Positions 31,995-48,630 of a stretch of 61,241 nt of DNA are shown here, piece by piece. Source of the stretch: an uncultured Collinsella sp. (GTDB lineage: Bacteria > Actinomycetota > Coriobacteriia > Coriobacteriales > Coriobacteriaceae); NCBI GenBank assembly GCA_902478365.1, contig CABSKX010000003.1, positions 1-61,241 of the forward strand, written 5' to 3'. Numbering within the stretch: position 1 is the stretch's first letter; the number at the start of each line of letters is the position of its first letter. A model generated the notes under the pieces. It was given only the letters and a program-made list of their open reading frames with translations. It ran no database searches and was not told the origin of the DNA. The translations under genes were made by a program, and so were the position numbers.

Positions 31995-32096
31995 TTGCTG
32001 TTTTCTCCCGCGGCGGCAACGCCGCACCCCTGGCGCATTCGCGCCGTGTTTTAACTGATCTCCGTGCATCCGCACGGAAACCGAAAGGACTTAGAA

Positions 32097-32474
32097 ATGG
32101 CTAAGCTTACCACCGATGAGATCATCGATGCTCTTAAGGAAATGACCCTTCTCGAGGCTTCCGAGCTCGTCAAGGCTATCGAGGACACCTTCGGCGTTTC
32201 CGCCGCTGCTCCTGCCGCTGTTGTCGCCGCTCCCGCTGCTGGCGCTGCTGAGGCCGAGGAGAAGACCGAGTTTGACGTCGTGCTCGAGGGCTTCGGCGAC
32301 AACAAGATCCAGGTCATCAAGGCCGTCCGTGAGCTCACCAACCTTGGCCTGAAGGAGGCCAAGGAGGTCGTCGAGGGCGCTCCCAAGGCTGTTCTCGAGG
32401 GTGCCAAGAAGGAGGACGCCGAGGCTGCCAAGGAGAAGCTCGAGGCTGCTGGCGCTGCTGTCACCCTCAAGTAA
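32097..32474 (+). CDS. rplL: 50S ribosomal protein L7/L12
   Basis: 125 residues. An N-terminal dimerisation domain (MAKLTTDEIIDALKEM...), an Ala-rich hinge near residues 40-53 and the globular C-terminal domain with KIQVIKAVRELTNLGLKEAK that binds translation GTPases. ATG at 32097 chosen for the GAAAGGAC upstream. A strong terminator ends the rplJL unit, so rpoBC is not obligatorily co-transcribed. Confidence 0.97.
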   Translation: MAKLTTDEIIDALKEMTLLEASELVKAIEDTFGVSAAAPAAVVAAPAAGAAEAEEKTEFDVVLEGFGDNKIQVIKAVRELTNLGLKEAKEVVEGAPKAVLEGAKKEDAEAAKEKLEAAGAAVTLK

Positions 32475-32501
32475 TCAGGCTTTCTCGCCAGATTTCTTTG
32501 C

Positions 32502-32536
32502 AGACGGGGTTCGCATTGCGAGCCCCGTCTTTTTTG
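32502..32536 (+). terminator. Intrinsic terminator after rplL
   Basis: AGACGGGG and CCCCGTCT pair around a 13-base loop, followed by TTTTTTGTTTT. Confidence 0.92.
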
Positions 32537-32787
32537 TTTTGGCCCCTCATTCCCATTGCTCGGCACGCAGAACACCGTTGTCTTCGCCGTGCCAATCCCG
32601 TTACCGCTGGGGCGTAAAATTGCACCATTCGAGCAATAATTTGCGTTGACCTGCTGAAGAATTGCGTTTGCCTTACGGCGACGTATGTCTCCGGCGGTAA
32701 GATATTTCGGTATCGCAATTTGGTCTGCGGTCGCCGTGTCGCACGCACAGGGCGCATTCTGCGCCTGCGAAAGGATCCTTGAATAAC

Positions 32788-33696
32788 ATGAAGGCAATCA
32801 TCCCCGCCGCCGGTCTTGGCACGCGTTTTCTGCCTGGCACTAAGTGCACGCCCAAAGAGATGCTGCCGGTACTCGACAAGCCGGTCATCCAGTATGTCGT
32901 TGAGGAGGCGCTCGACCCCGAGGAGGTCGACGACGCCATCATCGTTACCTCTCCCGGTAAGCCCGAGCTGCTGAGCTACTTCCAGCCCGACCGTTCGCTC
33001 GAGAACCTGCTGCGCGAGCGCGGCAAGAACGCCTATGCCGATGCCGTCGCCCACGCTGGCGGTATGCCGGTCGATTTCCGCTATCAGTACGAGCCCAAGG
33101 GCCTCGGTCACGCCATTCGCTCTGCCGCCGATGCTGTGGCAGGGGAGAACTTCCTGGTTCTTCTGGGCGACTACGTTGTGCCCAACCGTGACATCTGCGA
33201 CAAGATGCTTGCTGTCTCCAAGGAGCACGGTGGCGCTTCGGTTATCGCCGTCGCTGCTTGCTCGCCCGAGGAAGTCAGCCGCTACGGCGTTATCGCCGGC
33301 GAGCGCGTCGGTTCGCTCGAGGGCGCCGAGGGCGTTGCCGATGCCGAGCCGGGCGCTGTCTGGCGCATCGGCGGTCTGGTCGAGAAGCCTGCTCCCGAGG
33401 CGGCTCCTTCCAACCTGTACATCGTCGGTCGTTACCTGCTGAGCCCGCTGGTCATGGACCTGCTCGCCGATCAGCAGGCCGGCAAGGGCGGCGAGATCCA
33501 GCTCACCGACGCCATGGCCCGCTCGCTCGACCGCGAGGCCATGTACGCTGTCGTCATCGACCCGCTCTCGGGCTACGACACCGGCACCCCGTCTGGCTGG
33601 ATGGCCACCAACGCCCTCATGGCCGCAAGCGATCCTAGCTTTGCCAGCGCCTTCTGGGACGCCATCGACGAGCGCGGTGGCTTGATGCGCAAGTAA
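32788..33696 (+). CDS. galU: UTP-glucose-1-phosphate uridylyltransferase
   Basis: 302 residues. The enzyme makes UDP-glucose for surface glycans and galactose use. The start MKAIIPAAGLGTRFLPGTK is the GalU nucleotide-binding motif; TPKEMLPVLDKPVIQYVVEEA, LGDYVVPN and KPAPEAAPSNLYIVGRYLL follow. ATG at 32788 lies 12 bases after AAAGGA; an in-frame TTG at 32779 is only 3 bases from it. The placement between rplL and rpoB is unusual. Its own terminator follows. Confidence 0.94.
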   Translation: MKAIIPAAGLGTRFLPGTKCTPKEMLPVLDKPVIQYVVEEALDPEEVDDAIIVTSPGKPELLSYFQPDRSLENLLRERGKNAYADAVAHAGGMPVDFRYQYEPKGLGHAIRSAADAVAGENFLVLLGDYVVPNRDICDKMLAVSKEHGGASVIAVAACSPEEVSRYGVIAGERVGSLEGAEGVADAEPGAVWRIGGLVEKPAPEAAPSNLYIVGRYLLSPLVMDLLADQQAGKGGEIQLTDAMARSLDREAMYAVVIDPLSGYDTGTPSGWMATNALMAASDPSFASAFWDAIDERGGLMRK

Positions 33697-33717
33697 TCCT
33701 TCGGGCATCGACATTTA

Positions 33718-33749
33718 CGGGTGCGGACTTCGGTCCGCACCCGTTTTTT
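33718..33749 (+). terminator. Intrinsic terminator after galU
   Basis: CGGGTGCGGAC and GTCCGCACCCG pair around TTCG, followed by TTTTTT. Confidence 0.95.
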
Positions 33750-33882
33750 ATAAGAGCTGCGATTGCCGACTCTCTGTTCACAGAAAATATATGAACAGAT
33801 GTTCGATTCACAGCTATCTACCTGCGCACTTTCTGTCGAAAAACTTTGCTACTCCAAAAACTCAATCGCGTCAAGGCTTTTC

Positions 33883-33910
33883 TTGCCCAACGGTCGGTAC
33901 CTGATAAACT
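33883..33910 (+). promoter_or_regulatory. Probable rpoBC promoter
   Basis: TTGCCC at 33883 and TAAACT at 33905 with a 16-bp spacer, about 74 bp before rpoB. An inverted repeat CTGTTCA...TGAACAG lies farther upstream, near 33775-33799. Nothing else is recognised between galU and rpoB. Confidence 0.55.
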
Positions 33911-33983
33911 ATTAGGTTGCGATAACTGGCGAAGCTATGCCTCGCCAACCCACCGAGCATTTCCGTGAAGGAGGAAAAACCTG

Positions 33984-37475
<3,492 letters not shown>

Positions 37476-37481
37476 TTGACT

Positions 37482-41960
<4,479 letters not shown>

Positions 41961-41986
41961 TTTCCTAGTACGTTAACCGCCCTTCC

Positions 41987-42023
41987 AAAGACCCGCTTCC
42001 CAACAGGGAAGCGGGTCTTTTTT
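41987..42023 (+). terminator. Intrinsic terminator after rpoC
   Basis: AAAGACCCGCTTCCC and GGGAAGCGGGTCTTT pair around AACA, followed by TTT. Confidence 0.95.
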
Positions 42024-42029
42024 GTGAAG

Positions 42030-42070
42030 AAAACCTGCCAAAAAGGGACAGGTTTATTTTGGTAGGTTTT
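42030..42070. repeat. Palindromic repeat with GGGACAGG core, copy 4
   Basis: Arms AAAACCTGCCAAAA and TTTTGGTAGGTTTT flank AGGGACAGGTTTAT. The arms differ from the copies at 7620, 10499 and 11518, but the GGGACAGG core is the same. Confidence 0.8.
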
Positions 42071-42160
42071 TCCTGCTTGAATTTGAAACATTTCGTCCGG
42101 CCAGAGCGTATCTATGGTGAGGACCTCATCAAGAATCAGTACCGTCACCGGGAGGTGATT

Positions 42161-42679
42161 ATGGAAGAACAAGCATTTAGACAGGCGGTCGAAGATCACC
42201 GAGATGTCGTGTTTCGGATCGCATTGACGTATCTGCGCGATCGCGCCGATGCCGATGATGTTGCCCAAGATGTCTTTCTTAAGCTGCTCAAAAGCTATAC
42301 GCAATTTGAGAGTTGGGAGCATCTTCGTCGATGGCTTATCCGGGTCACGATCAATGAATGCAAATCTCTCTTTCGAAAGCCATGGAGGCGTGTGGAGGAT
42401 ATTGAGAACCTGGCCGATTCGCTTTCGACGGCGCAGGAGGAGACCAAGGCGGTCCTGTCAGACGTTATGCGACTTCCGGAACGATTCCGTGTTCCCATCA
42501 TGCTCTATTACTATCTGGGCTTTTCGACCTCAGAGATTGCCGAGTTATTGCATGTGCCAGCCGCGACTGTTCGAACGCGTTTGGCTCGCGGCAGATCGAA
42601 GCTCAAGTTCATCCTAGAGGAGGGCGACCGTGAAATCCAATCAAATCAAGCAGGCCTTCGAGTCCGTCCAAGCCGATAG
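42161..42679 (+). CDS. ECF-type RNA polymerase sigma factor
   Basis: 172 residues. Region 2 (VFRIALTYLRDRADADDVAQDVFLKLLKSY) and region 4 (LPERFRVPIMLYYYLGFSTSEIAELL, ATVRTRLARGRSKLK) are both clear, with a short linker and no extra domain. It should direct polymerase to a small regulon. ATG at 42161 chosen for the GGGAGG 6 bases upstream. Its last 50 bases overlap the next gene, a common layout for an ECF sigma and its regulator. Confidence 0.92.
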   Translation: MEEQAFRQAVEDHRDVVFRIALTYLRDRADADDVAQDVFLKLLKSYTQFESWEHLRRWLIRVTINECKSLFRKPWRRVEDIENLADSLSTAQEETKAVLSDVMRLPERFRVPIMLYYYLGFSTSEIAELLHVPAATVRTRLARGRSKLKFILEEGDREIQSNQAGLRVRPSR

Positions 42680-43706
42680 CGATCTTGCTGACCGTGTTCT
42701 TTATGCCGCTGCTGGTGAGCCGCTTCGCCGAAAGGGTCACGCGAAGCCTCTGTATGTTGCCGTGATCGGATGCCTTGCCGGAGTGCTGGCGACCGGAGGG
42801 GTCGCCTACGCCGTCGTCAATTCCAGCTATTTTGCCTCTGCCTGGGGAAACCACGGCAACGGGGATTCCATGACCTGGACCAACGGCGGCTCATCGGGAA
42901 CTAAATATACCTACACCAGAGAGTTTGGCGATGGCATCGCGCCCCAAAGCCTGGAAGGCGCAGTCCAGGAGGTTAATCTGTCCGTCGAGGGCAACGGCTA
43001 TACGCTTGATATCCATGAGATGGCAATCGACCAAAACGGCTGCGGAGCCGTGACGTTTACGTTGTCCAATCCAAATGGAGTTAACTACTACAAGCCAGCA
43101 GCAGAGATTGGCGAACTTGTTCTCTATGGTGAAGAAGAGCAGGGCATCGGCACGCCCGATATGAAGTTCGGCGAGGAATGGCCTGACACACGCAGCACAA
43201 TTGATAAGGACACATCAAGCGATACTGTCATTAATGGCACGATGTACTTTGCCGCTATGGATCGCGAGCGAGATTTGCAACATGCTGTCACCTGGAATAT
43301 CCATTGGACCGAGGGTGAAGGTGAGAGTGCGAGGCGGTTTGAGGCGTCGACACCCGAGTTCAATATTGGAGCGTACGTCGATACAAAGGAACTCCGCTCC
43401 GGTGACTCGCCTCTTGAGATTAGCCCGTTTTCCATCCAGACGCACATCGATGATTTGGGCTATGAAGCAGTTGATAATAAGCTGACCGTCAGCTACAAGG
43501 ATGGATCGGAGCAGATTATCGAAGATGACGACGCAGGGGTGTTCAACTTATATTTTTCTTATGGGCGCAATAGCGGAGAGAACATCTGGGTGCCAACGAA
43601 GTTGATTGATGTCGATCAAGTTGTCTCGGTAACCCTTGAAATTGTGAGGTATACATCAACAGGGGAGACCGAAACGAAAGAGCCCTTTACCATCGTCTAT
43701 TCGTAA
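42630..43706 (+). CDS. DUF4179-type membrane protein, probable anti-sigma partner
   Basis: 358 residues. A 40-residue cytoplasmic segment is followed by one membrane helix (LYVAVIGCLAGVLATGGVAYAVV, about 41-63) and a 290-residue extracytoplasmic, beta-rich domain. This design and the overlap with the sigma gene fit the DUF4179 proteins that sit next to ECF sigma factors in Gram-positive bacteria. The cytoplasmic tail would hold the sigma factor; the outer domain would sense the signal. GTG start after GAGGAGGG. No zinc-binding HxxxCxxC anti-sigma motif is seen. Confidence 0.75.
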   Translation: MKSNQIKQAFESVQADSDLADRVLYAAAGEPLRRKGHAKPLYVAVIGCLAGVLATGGVAYAVVNSSYFASAWGNHGNGDSMTWTNGGSSGTKYTYTREFGDGIAPQSLEGAVQEVNLSVEGNGYTLDIHEMAIDQNGCGAVTFTLSNPNGVNYYKPAAEIGELVLYGEEEQGIGTPDMKFGEEWPDTRSTIDKDTSSDTVINGTMYFAAMDRERDLQHAVTWNIHWTEGEGESARRFEASTPEFNIGAYVDTKELRSGDSPLEISPFSIQTHIDDLGYEAVDNKLTVSYKDGSEQIIEDDDAGVFNLYFSYGRNSGENIWVPTKLIDVDQVVSVTLEIVRYTSTGETETKEPFTIVYS

Positions 43707-43711
43707 GATTT

Positions 43712-43746
43712 GGGGTCGCTTCCTACTAGGGGAAGCGGCCTCTTTT
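43712..43746 (+). terminator. Intrinsic terminator after the sigma/anti-sigma pair
   Basis: GGGGTCGCTTCC and GGAAGCGGCCTC pair around TACTAGG, followed by TTTT. Confidence 0.85.
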
Positions 43747-43825
43747 GCGTTAAATGGAAACGCCGCCGATTTCCATGCGACAGATGAGAGCAGATCACCG
43801 CTGGAGCGCGACGTTTCCCCAGATA

Positions 43826-43857
43826 AAACCGACCAAAATAAACCTGTCCCTATTTGG
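43826..43857. repeat. Degenerate GGGACAGG-core palindrome
   Basis: ACCAAAATAAACCTGTCCCT followed by ATTTGG resembles one side of the repeat at 42030 read in the other direction; one arm is decayed. Confidence 0.55.
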
Positions 43858-43885
43858 AAGGGAACGTTGCCCCGACAAGCACGTC

Positions 43886-44024
43886 GGATTCCCGGTCCGG
43901 GCGGCCCGCTGTTTAAGTTTGTCGCGAGTTCCGCACGCAAAGGAAAGCACTTAATGTGCTTTCCGTCTTGCGCAGGACTGTAGAGCAGCAAACTTAAACA
44001 GCGGGCCGCCCGGGCCGGGAATCC
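43886..44024. repeat. Long nested palindrome, TTCCGCAC/ACTTAATGT core family, copy 2
   Basis: Outer arms of 35 bp (43886-43920 and 43990-44024, one mismatch) enclose the inner hairpin GGAAAGCAC-TTAAT-GTGCTTTCC. Between the stems lie GAGTTCCGCACG on the left and GCAGGACTG on the right, matching copy 1 although the stems differ. It lies about 85 bp upstream of the rpsL promoter. Confidence 0.92.
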
Positions 44025-44108
44025 GCCCCCGCGCACAGGAGGGGATTCCTTTTGTGTAGGCTTTGCGGAAATATGGCTATTTTGGGATACGCCCGGCGGC
44101 GTGGTCTG

Positions 44109-44137
44109 TTGACGGCACAGCTAACGCCACGTATCCT
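44109..44137 (+). promoter_or_regulatory. Probable promoter of the rpsL-rpsG-fusA-rpsJ operon
   Basis: TTGACG at 44109-44114 and TATCCT at 44132-44137 with a 17-bp spacer, about 94 bp upstream of rpsL. A GGAATCC...GGATTCC hairpin with TTTT lies upstream at about 44018-44054. Confidence 0.75.
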
Positions 44138-44230
44138 ATCGAACTGCGTGTTTCGTAGGGGGATGCTGACCCCTCGATTCAAGCCGTTGCACTTTACAGA
44201 AAGCTGGAATCATTCGAGAAGGAGTACGCT

Positions 44231-44608
44231 TTGCCTACTATTAACCAGCTGGTTCGCCAGGGCCGTCGTTCCGTGCCCAAGAAGTCCAAGAACGCTGCTC
44301 TGCAGCACAACTCCCAGAAGCGCGGCGTGTGCACCCGCGTCTTCACCACGAGCCCCAAGAAGCCGAACTCGGCTCTTCGTAAGGTTGCCCGTGTTCGCCT
44401 TGTCAACGGCATCGAAGTTACTGCTTACATCCCGGGTGAGGGCCACAACCTGCAGGAGCACTCCATAGTGCTCGTCCGCGGCGGTCGTGTCCGTGACCTC
44501 CCTGGTGTCCGTTATCACGTCATCCGTGGCGCCTACGACGCTGCTCCGGTCCAGAACCGTATGCAGGCCCGTTCCAAGTACGGTGCTAAGCGCCCCAAGG
44601 CTAAATAA
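44231..44608 (+). CDS. rpsL: 30S ribosomal protein S12
   Basis: 125 residues. S12 lines the decoding centre. TTSPKKPNSALRK holds the conserved Lys43. GGRVRDLPGVRYH has Arg at residue 88, where E. coli and M. tuberculosis have Lys; K88R there gives streptomycin resistance. The Arg codon is CGT, two changes or more from AAG, which points to a lineage trait. TTG start codon, 6-7 bases after AGAAGGAG. First gene of the str operon. Confidence 0.97.
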   Translation: MPTINQLVRQGRRSVPKKSKNAALQHNSQKRGVCTRVFTTSPKKPNSALRKVARVRLVNGIEVTAYIPGEGHNLQEHSIVLVRGGRVRDLPGVRYHVIRGAYDAAPVQNRMQARSKYGAKRPKAK

Positions 44609-44681
44609 GCCAGATAACGTTTTGATACTTTCGCCGTGTGCCGCCTAAGCGCCGCACGGTAGACACTTAAGGAGATTTCAC

Positions 44682-45155
44682 ATGCCGCGTCGTGCAGCAG
44701 CTAATCGTCGTGAGGTTCAGCCTGACGCCGTTTACAACAACCGCCTGGTGACTCAGCTCATCAACAAGGTCCTTCTTGACGGCAAGAAGGCCACCGCTGA
44801 GCGCATCGTTTACACCGCTTTCGAGATCGTTGCCGAGAAGTCCGAGGGTGGCGACGCTCTCGCTACCTTCAAGAAGGCTATGGACAACGTCAAGCCCACG
44901 CTCGAGGTTAAGCCCAAGCGTGTCGGTGGCGCTACCTATCAGGTCCCGATGGAGGTCAACTCCCGTCGTTCCACCGCTCTGGGTATCCGCTGGATCGTCA
45001 ACTTCTCCCGCGCTCGCAAGGAGAAGACCATGGCCGAGCGTCTCGCCAACGAGATCCTCGACGCCTCCAACGGCCTGGGCGCTTCCGTCAAGAAGCGTGA
45101 GGACGTCTTCAAGATGGCCGAGGCCAACCGCGCGTTCTCTCACTATCGTTGGTAA
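44682..45155 (+). CDS. rpsG: 30S ribosomal protein S7
   Basis: 157 residues. S7 starts assembly of the 30S head and contacts E-site tRNA. The start MPRRAAANRREVQPDAVYNN and the segments VTQLINKVLLDGKKATAE, YQVPMEVNSRR and AFSHYRW are typical. TAAGGAG lies 7 bases before the ATG. Confidence 0.97.
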   Translation: MPRRAAANRREVQPDAVYNNRLVTQLINKVLLDGKKATAERIVYTAFEIVAEKSEGGDALATFKKAMDNVKPTLEVKPKRVGGATYQVPMEVNSRRSTALGIRWIVNFSRARKEKTMAERLANEILDASNGLGASVKKREDVFKMAEANRAFSHYRW

Positions 45156-45174
45156 GTTAAGGTAAGGAACTAAC

Positions 45175-47274
45175 ATGGCTAAGCCTAAGTACAAGCTTTC
45201 CGATACCCGTAACATCGGCATCATGGCCCACATCGATGCCGGTAAGACCACCACGACCGAGCGTATTCTTTACTACACCGGTAAGACCCACAAGATCGGT
45301 GAGGTCCATGAGGGCGCTGCCACCATGGACTGGATGGTTCAGGAGCAGGAGCGCGGCGTAACCATTACCTCCGCTGCTACCACGTGCTTCTGGAACAAGG
45401 ACGGTAAGGACTACCGCATCCAGATCATCGACACCCCGGGCCACGTTGACTTCACCGCCGAGGTCGAGCGCTGCCTGCGCGTCCTCGATGGCGCTGTCGC
45501 CGTCTTCGACGCCGTTGCCGGCGTTCAGCCCCAGTCTGAGACCGTTTGGCGTCAGGCTTCTACCTTCAACGTCCCCCGCATCGCCTTCATCAACAAGTAT
45601 GACCGCGTGGGCGCTGACTTCTTCAACGCTATCGAGACCATGAAGGATCGTCTCGACGCTAACGCCGTGGCCGCTCAGGTCCCGATGGGCGCCGAGGACA
45701 ACTTCTGGGGCGTCATCGACCTGGTCACCATGACTGCTTGGGACTTCAAGGCCGACGACAAGGGCATGACCTACCCCGAGCCGATGGACGAGATCCCGGC
45801 TGAGTTCGCTGACATCGCTGCCACCAAGCGCGAGGAGCTCCTCGACGCTGCTGCCAGCTTTGACGACGAGCTCATGGAGAAGATCCTCATGGAGGAGGAC
45901 TTCACCGTCGAGGAGCTCAAGGCTGCTCTGCGCAAGGGCGTTCTGGCCAACGAGCTCAACCTCGTCTTCGTGGGCTCCGCCTACAAGAACAAGGGCGTCC
46001 AGGAGCTGCTCGACGCTGTCGTCGACTACCTGCCCAGCCCGCTCGACGTTGAGGCCGTCACCGGTACCGATCCGGACACCGGCGAGGAGATCGAGCGTCA
46101 TCCTTCCTTCGACGAGCCCTTCTCCGGCCTGGTCTTCAAGATCATGACCGATCCGTTCGTCGGTAAGCTCACCTACGTCCGCGTTTACTCCGGCCGTGCC
46201 GAGTCCGGCTCCTACGTGATCAACGCTTCCAACGGTCAGCGCGAGCGCCTCGGCCGCATCCTCGAGATGAACGCCGCCGAGCGTATCGACCGTGACGACG
46301 CTGCCGCCGGCGACATCGTCGCTTGCGTCGGCTTCAAGAACTCCACCACCGGTGACACCCTGTGCGAAGAGGGCAAGGAGATCGTCCTCGAGAAGATCGA
46401 GTTCGCTAAGCCCGTTATCGACGTTGCCATCGAGCCCAAGACCAAGGCTGAGCAGGACAAGATGTCCTTGGCTCTGACCAAGCTCGCCGAGGAGGACCCG
46501 ACCTTCCAGGTGTCCACCAACCACGAGACCGGCCAGACCATCATCGCCGGCATGGGCGAGCTGCACCTCGAGATCATCGTCGACCGTCTGCTCCGCGAGT
46601 TCAAGGTTGACGCTAACGTTGGTAAGCCCCAGGTTGCCTACCGCGAGACCGCTGGTCACGACGTCGAGAAGGCTGAGGGCAAGTTCGTCCGTCAGTCCGG
46701 TGGTCGCGGTCAGTACGGCCACGCCGTCATCAAGCTCGAGAAGATGGAGGAGGGCTTCGGCTACGAGTTCGTCAACGCTATCGTCGGCGGCGTCGTGCCC
46801 AAGGAGTACATCCCGTCCATCGATAAGGGCATCCAGGAGGCCCTGAACACCGGTGTTATCGCCGGCTTCCCGGTCCTCGACGTCAAGGTCACCCTGTTCG
46901 ATGGTTCTTACCACGAGGTCGACTCCTCCGAGGCCGCCTTCAAGATCGCCGGTTCCATGGCTATCAAGGACGCCCTCAAGAAGTCCGATCCGCAGCTGCT
47001 CGAGCCGATCATGGCTGTCGAGGTCGAGACCCCCGAGCAGTACATGGGCGACGTTATGGGCAACCTCTCCGGTCGCCGCGGCAAGATCGAGGGCATGGAG
47101 GATCGCAAGAACAGCAAGCTCATCCGTGCCAAGGTGCCGCTGGGCGAGATGTTCGGTTACGCTACCGACCTTCGCTCCCAGACCCAGGGCCGTGCATCCT
47201 ACACGATGCAGTTCGACTCTTATGAGCCCGCGCCCAAGTCCATCGTGGACGAGGTCATGAGCAAGAACGCCTAA
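45175..47274 (+). CDS. fusA: Translation elongation factor G
   Basis: 699 residues, full length. GTPase that moves tRNA and mRNA through the ribosome. G1 AHIDAGKTTTTERIL near residue 18, the switch region TITSAATTCFWN, DTPGHVDF near 88 and NKYD near 142 are present, with domains II-V complete to the C-terminus. 19 bp after rpsG. Confidence 0.98.
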   Translation: MAKPKYKLSDTRNIGIMAHIDAGKTTTTERILYYTGKTHKIGEVHEGAATMDWMVQEQERGVTITSAATTCFWNKDGKDYRIQIIDTPGHVDFTAEVERCLRVLDGAVAVFDAVAGVQPQSETVWRQASTFNVPRIAFINKYDRVGADFFNAIETMKDRLDANAVAAQVPMGAEDNFWGVIDLVTMTAWDFKADDKGMTYPEPMDEIPAEFADIAATKREELLDAAASFDDELMEKILMEEDFTVEELKAALRKGVLANELNLVFVGSAYKNKGVQELLDAVVDYLPSPLDVEAVTGTDPDTGEEIERHPSFDEPFSGLVFKIMTDPFVGKLTYVRVYSGRAESGSYVINASNGQRERLGRILEMNAAERIDRDDAAAGDIVACVGFKNSTTGDTLCEEGKEIVLEKIEFAKPVIDVAIEPKTKAEQDKMSLALTKLAEEDPTFQVSTNHETGQTIIAGMGELHLEIIVDRLLREFKVDANVGKPQVAYRETAGHDVEKAEGKFVRQSGGRGQYGHAVIKLEKMEEGFGYEFVNAIVGGVVPKEYIPSIDKGIQEALNTGVIAGFPVLDVKVTLFDGSYHEVDSSEAAFKIAGSMAIKDALKKSDPQLLEPIMAVEVETPEQYMGDVMGNLSGRRGKIEGMEDRKNSKLIRAKVPLGEMFGYATDLRSQTQGRASYTMQFDSYEPAPKSIVDEVMSKNA

Positions 47275-47334
47275 GTTCGAGCTCCCTGTTACGTAATCCG
47301 CGAGAACATCTCTCGCACTCTTTGGAGGTTTAAG

Positions 47335-47643
47335 TTGGCTACCCAGAAGATCCGCATTCGCCTCAAGGGCTATGATCACGAGGTCGTCGATCAGTCCGCG
47401 AAGCTCATCGTCGAGACCGCTCAGAAGACCGGCGCTCGCGTTTCCGGTCCTGTCCCCCTGCCCACCGAGCGCAACCTGTACACGGTTATCCGCTCGCCGC
47501 ATGTGAACAAGGACTCCCGTGAGCAGTTCGAGATGCGCACCCACAAGCGCCTCATCGACATCCTCGACCCCACCTCGGGCACCGTTGATTCGCTCATGCG
47601 TCTCGACCTCCCCGCTGGCGTCGACATCGACATCAAGCTCTAA
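47335..47643 (+). CDS. rpsJ: 30S ribosomal protein S10
   Basis: 102 residues, complete S10 (KIRIRLKGYDHEVVDQSA; RSPHVNKDSREQFEMRTHKR). S10 is part of the 30S head and a partner of NusB and NusG. TTG start, 6 bases after TTTGGAGG. A strong terminator follows directly, so rpsJ is split from the rest of the S10 operon, and no tuf lies between fusA and rpsJ. Confidence 0.97.
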   Translation: MATQKIRIRLKGYDHEVVDQSAKLIVETAQKTGARVSGPVPLPTERNLYTVIRSPHVNKDSREQFEMRTHKRLIDILDPTSGTVDSLMRLDLPAGVDIDIKL

Positions 47644-47662
47644 GCGATATTGCTCATAGCTT

Positions 47663-47705
47663 AAAGAGCCCCGCTGCCATTATGGTAGCGGGGCTCTTTT
47701 GTTTT
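47663..47705 (+). terminator. Intrinsic terminator after rpsJ
   Basis: AAAGAGCCCCGCT and AGCGGGGCTCTTT pair around an 11-base loop, followed by TGTTTT. Confidence 0.93.
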
Positions 47706-47759
47706 GAATGGTGGCCTTGGGGGCCCGGATAATGTGGCCGAATGGGTGGCTATGGCGTC

Positions 47760-48536
47760 TTATTTACCCATGGGGCGCAGCGATGCCTCCTCAAAATGGA
47801 AGGATCGTAAGTCGCCTTCCGTCTCGATGCACGCTCGACCAAAGTCATCGACGGTTTTAAAGATGCCTCGCGCCAGCTCGTCCCCAGCGGGGGAACGGGC
47901 GATAACGTGCTCCCCAATCCAATTAAGGTGAGTGACATATTCGCCGTGGACGGGCGCGAGCGGTCCGGCGTCTTCTTCCATGGCGTTGAGACACTCTGCC
48001 CACGTATCTACAGCGTCTATAACTGCGTGATAGACCTCCTTGAGTAGCACATCGACGGCGGGAACATTCTCGTTGAGGTCCGAGAGACCGATTGCCGGCA
48101 GGCCGCCATCGGGAACCTCCGAAGGCACATAGTTCACATTGACGCCAATGCCGCAGACGGCGAAAGGTTTGCCTTCGTTATCGCGTGCGGCTTCGACCAG
48201 AACGCCGCCGAGCTTGCGTCCTCGCGCGACCAGATCGTTGGGCCATTTGAGGCCAATCTCGTTTGCAAGACCCTGCTTTTCGAGCGCCTCGAGCACCGCT
48301 AGGCCGCTGACGGCGGCAAGACCAGAGTACTTTGCAGGATTAACGCATGGACGCAGGACAATCGAAAGCAATAGGTTGCCGGCGGTTGAATCCCACTTGT
48401 GGCCGCGCCGGCCGCGTCCTGCTGTCTGAGCCCGGGCGGCAAGTCCTGTGCCGTGCGGCGCTCCTTGTTTTCCTGCTTCGATCAGGTCATCGTTGGTCGA
48501 TCCGGTTACGTCGACTATCGTTAATTTGGCATCCAT
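47760..48536 (-). CDS. birA: Biotin-[acetyl-CoA-carboxylase] ligase, no DNA-binding domain
   Basis: 258 residues. It attaches biotin to AccB by way of biotinyl-AMP. Motifs: TGSTNDD, the GRGRRG biotinyl-AMP loop in ARAQTAGRGRRGHKW, KWPNDL, GGVLVEA and GIGVNVNY, then a small C-terminal SH3-like domain. The N-terminal winged helix of bifunctional BirA repressors is missing, so regulation of this locus needs another protein. ATG at 48536 chosen for the GGAGG 10-11 bases upstream. Divergent from the fab-acc operon that holds its substrate. Confidence 0.93.
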   Translation of the reverse strand: MDAKLTIVDVTGSTNDDLIEAGKQGAPHGTGLAARAQTAGRGRRGHKWDSTAGNLLLSIVLRPCVNPAKYSGLAAVSGLAVLEALEKQGLANEIGLKWPNDLVARGRKLGGVLVEAARDNEGKPFAVCGIGVNVNYVPSEVPDGGLPAIGLSDLNENVPAVDVLLKEVYHAVIDAVDTWAECLNAMEEDAGPLAPVHGEYVTHLNWIGEHVIARSPAGDELARGIFKTVDDFGRACIETEGDLRSFHFEEASLRPMGK

Positions 48537-48630
48537 AGCGGCTGCTACCTCCTTAATGAATAAGTGAATAACGCAATGGTGTCGTGAGGCAGACACAATG
48601 TGAAGCCTTTGTCGCATTTGGACAATTTAA

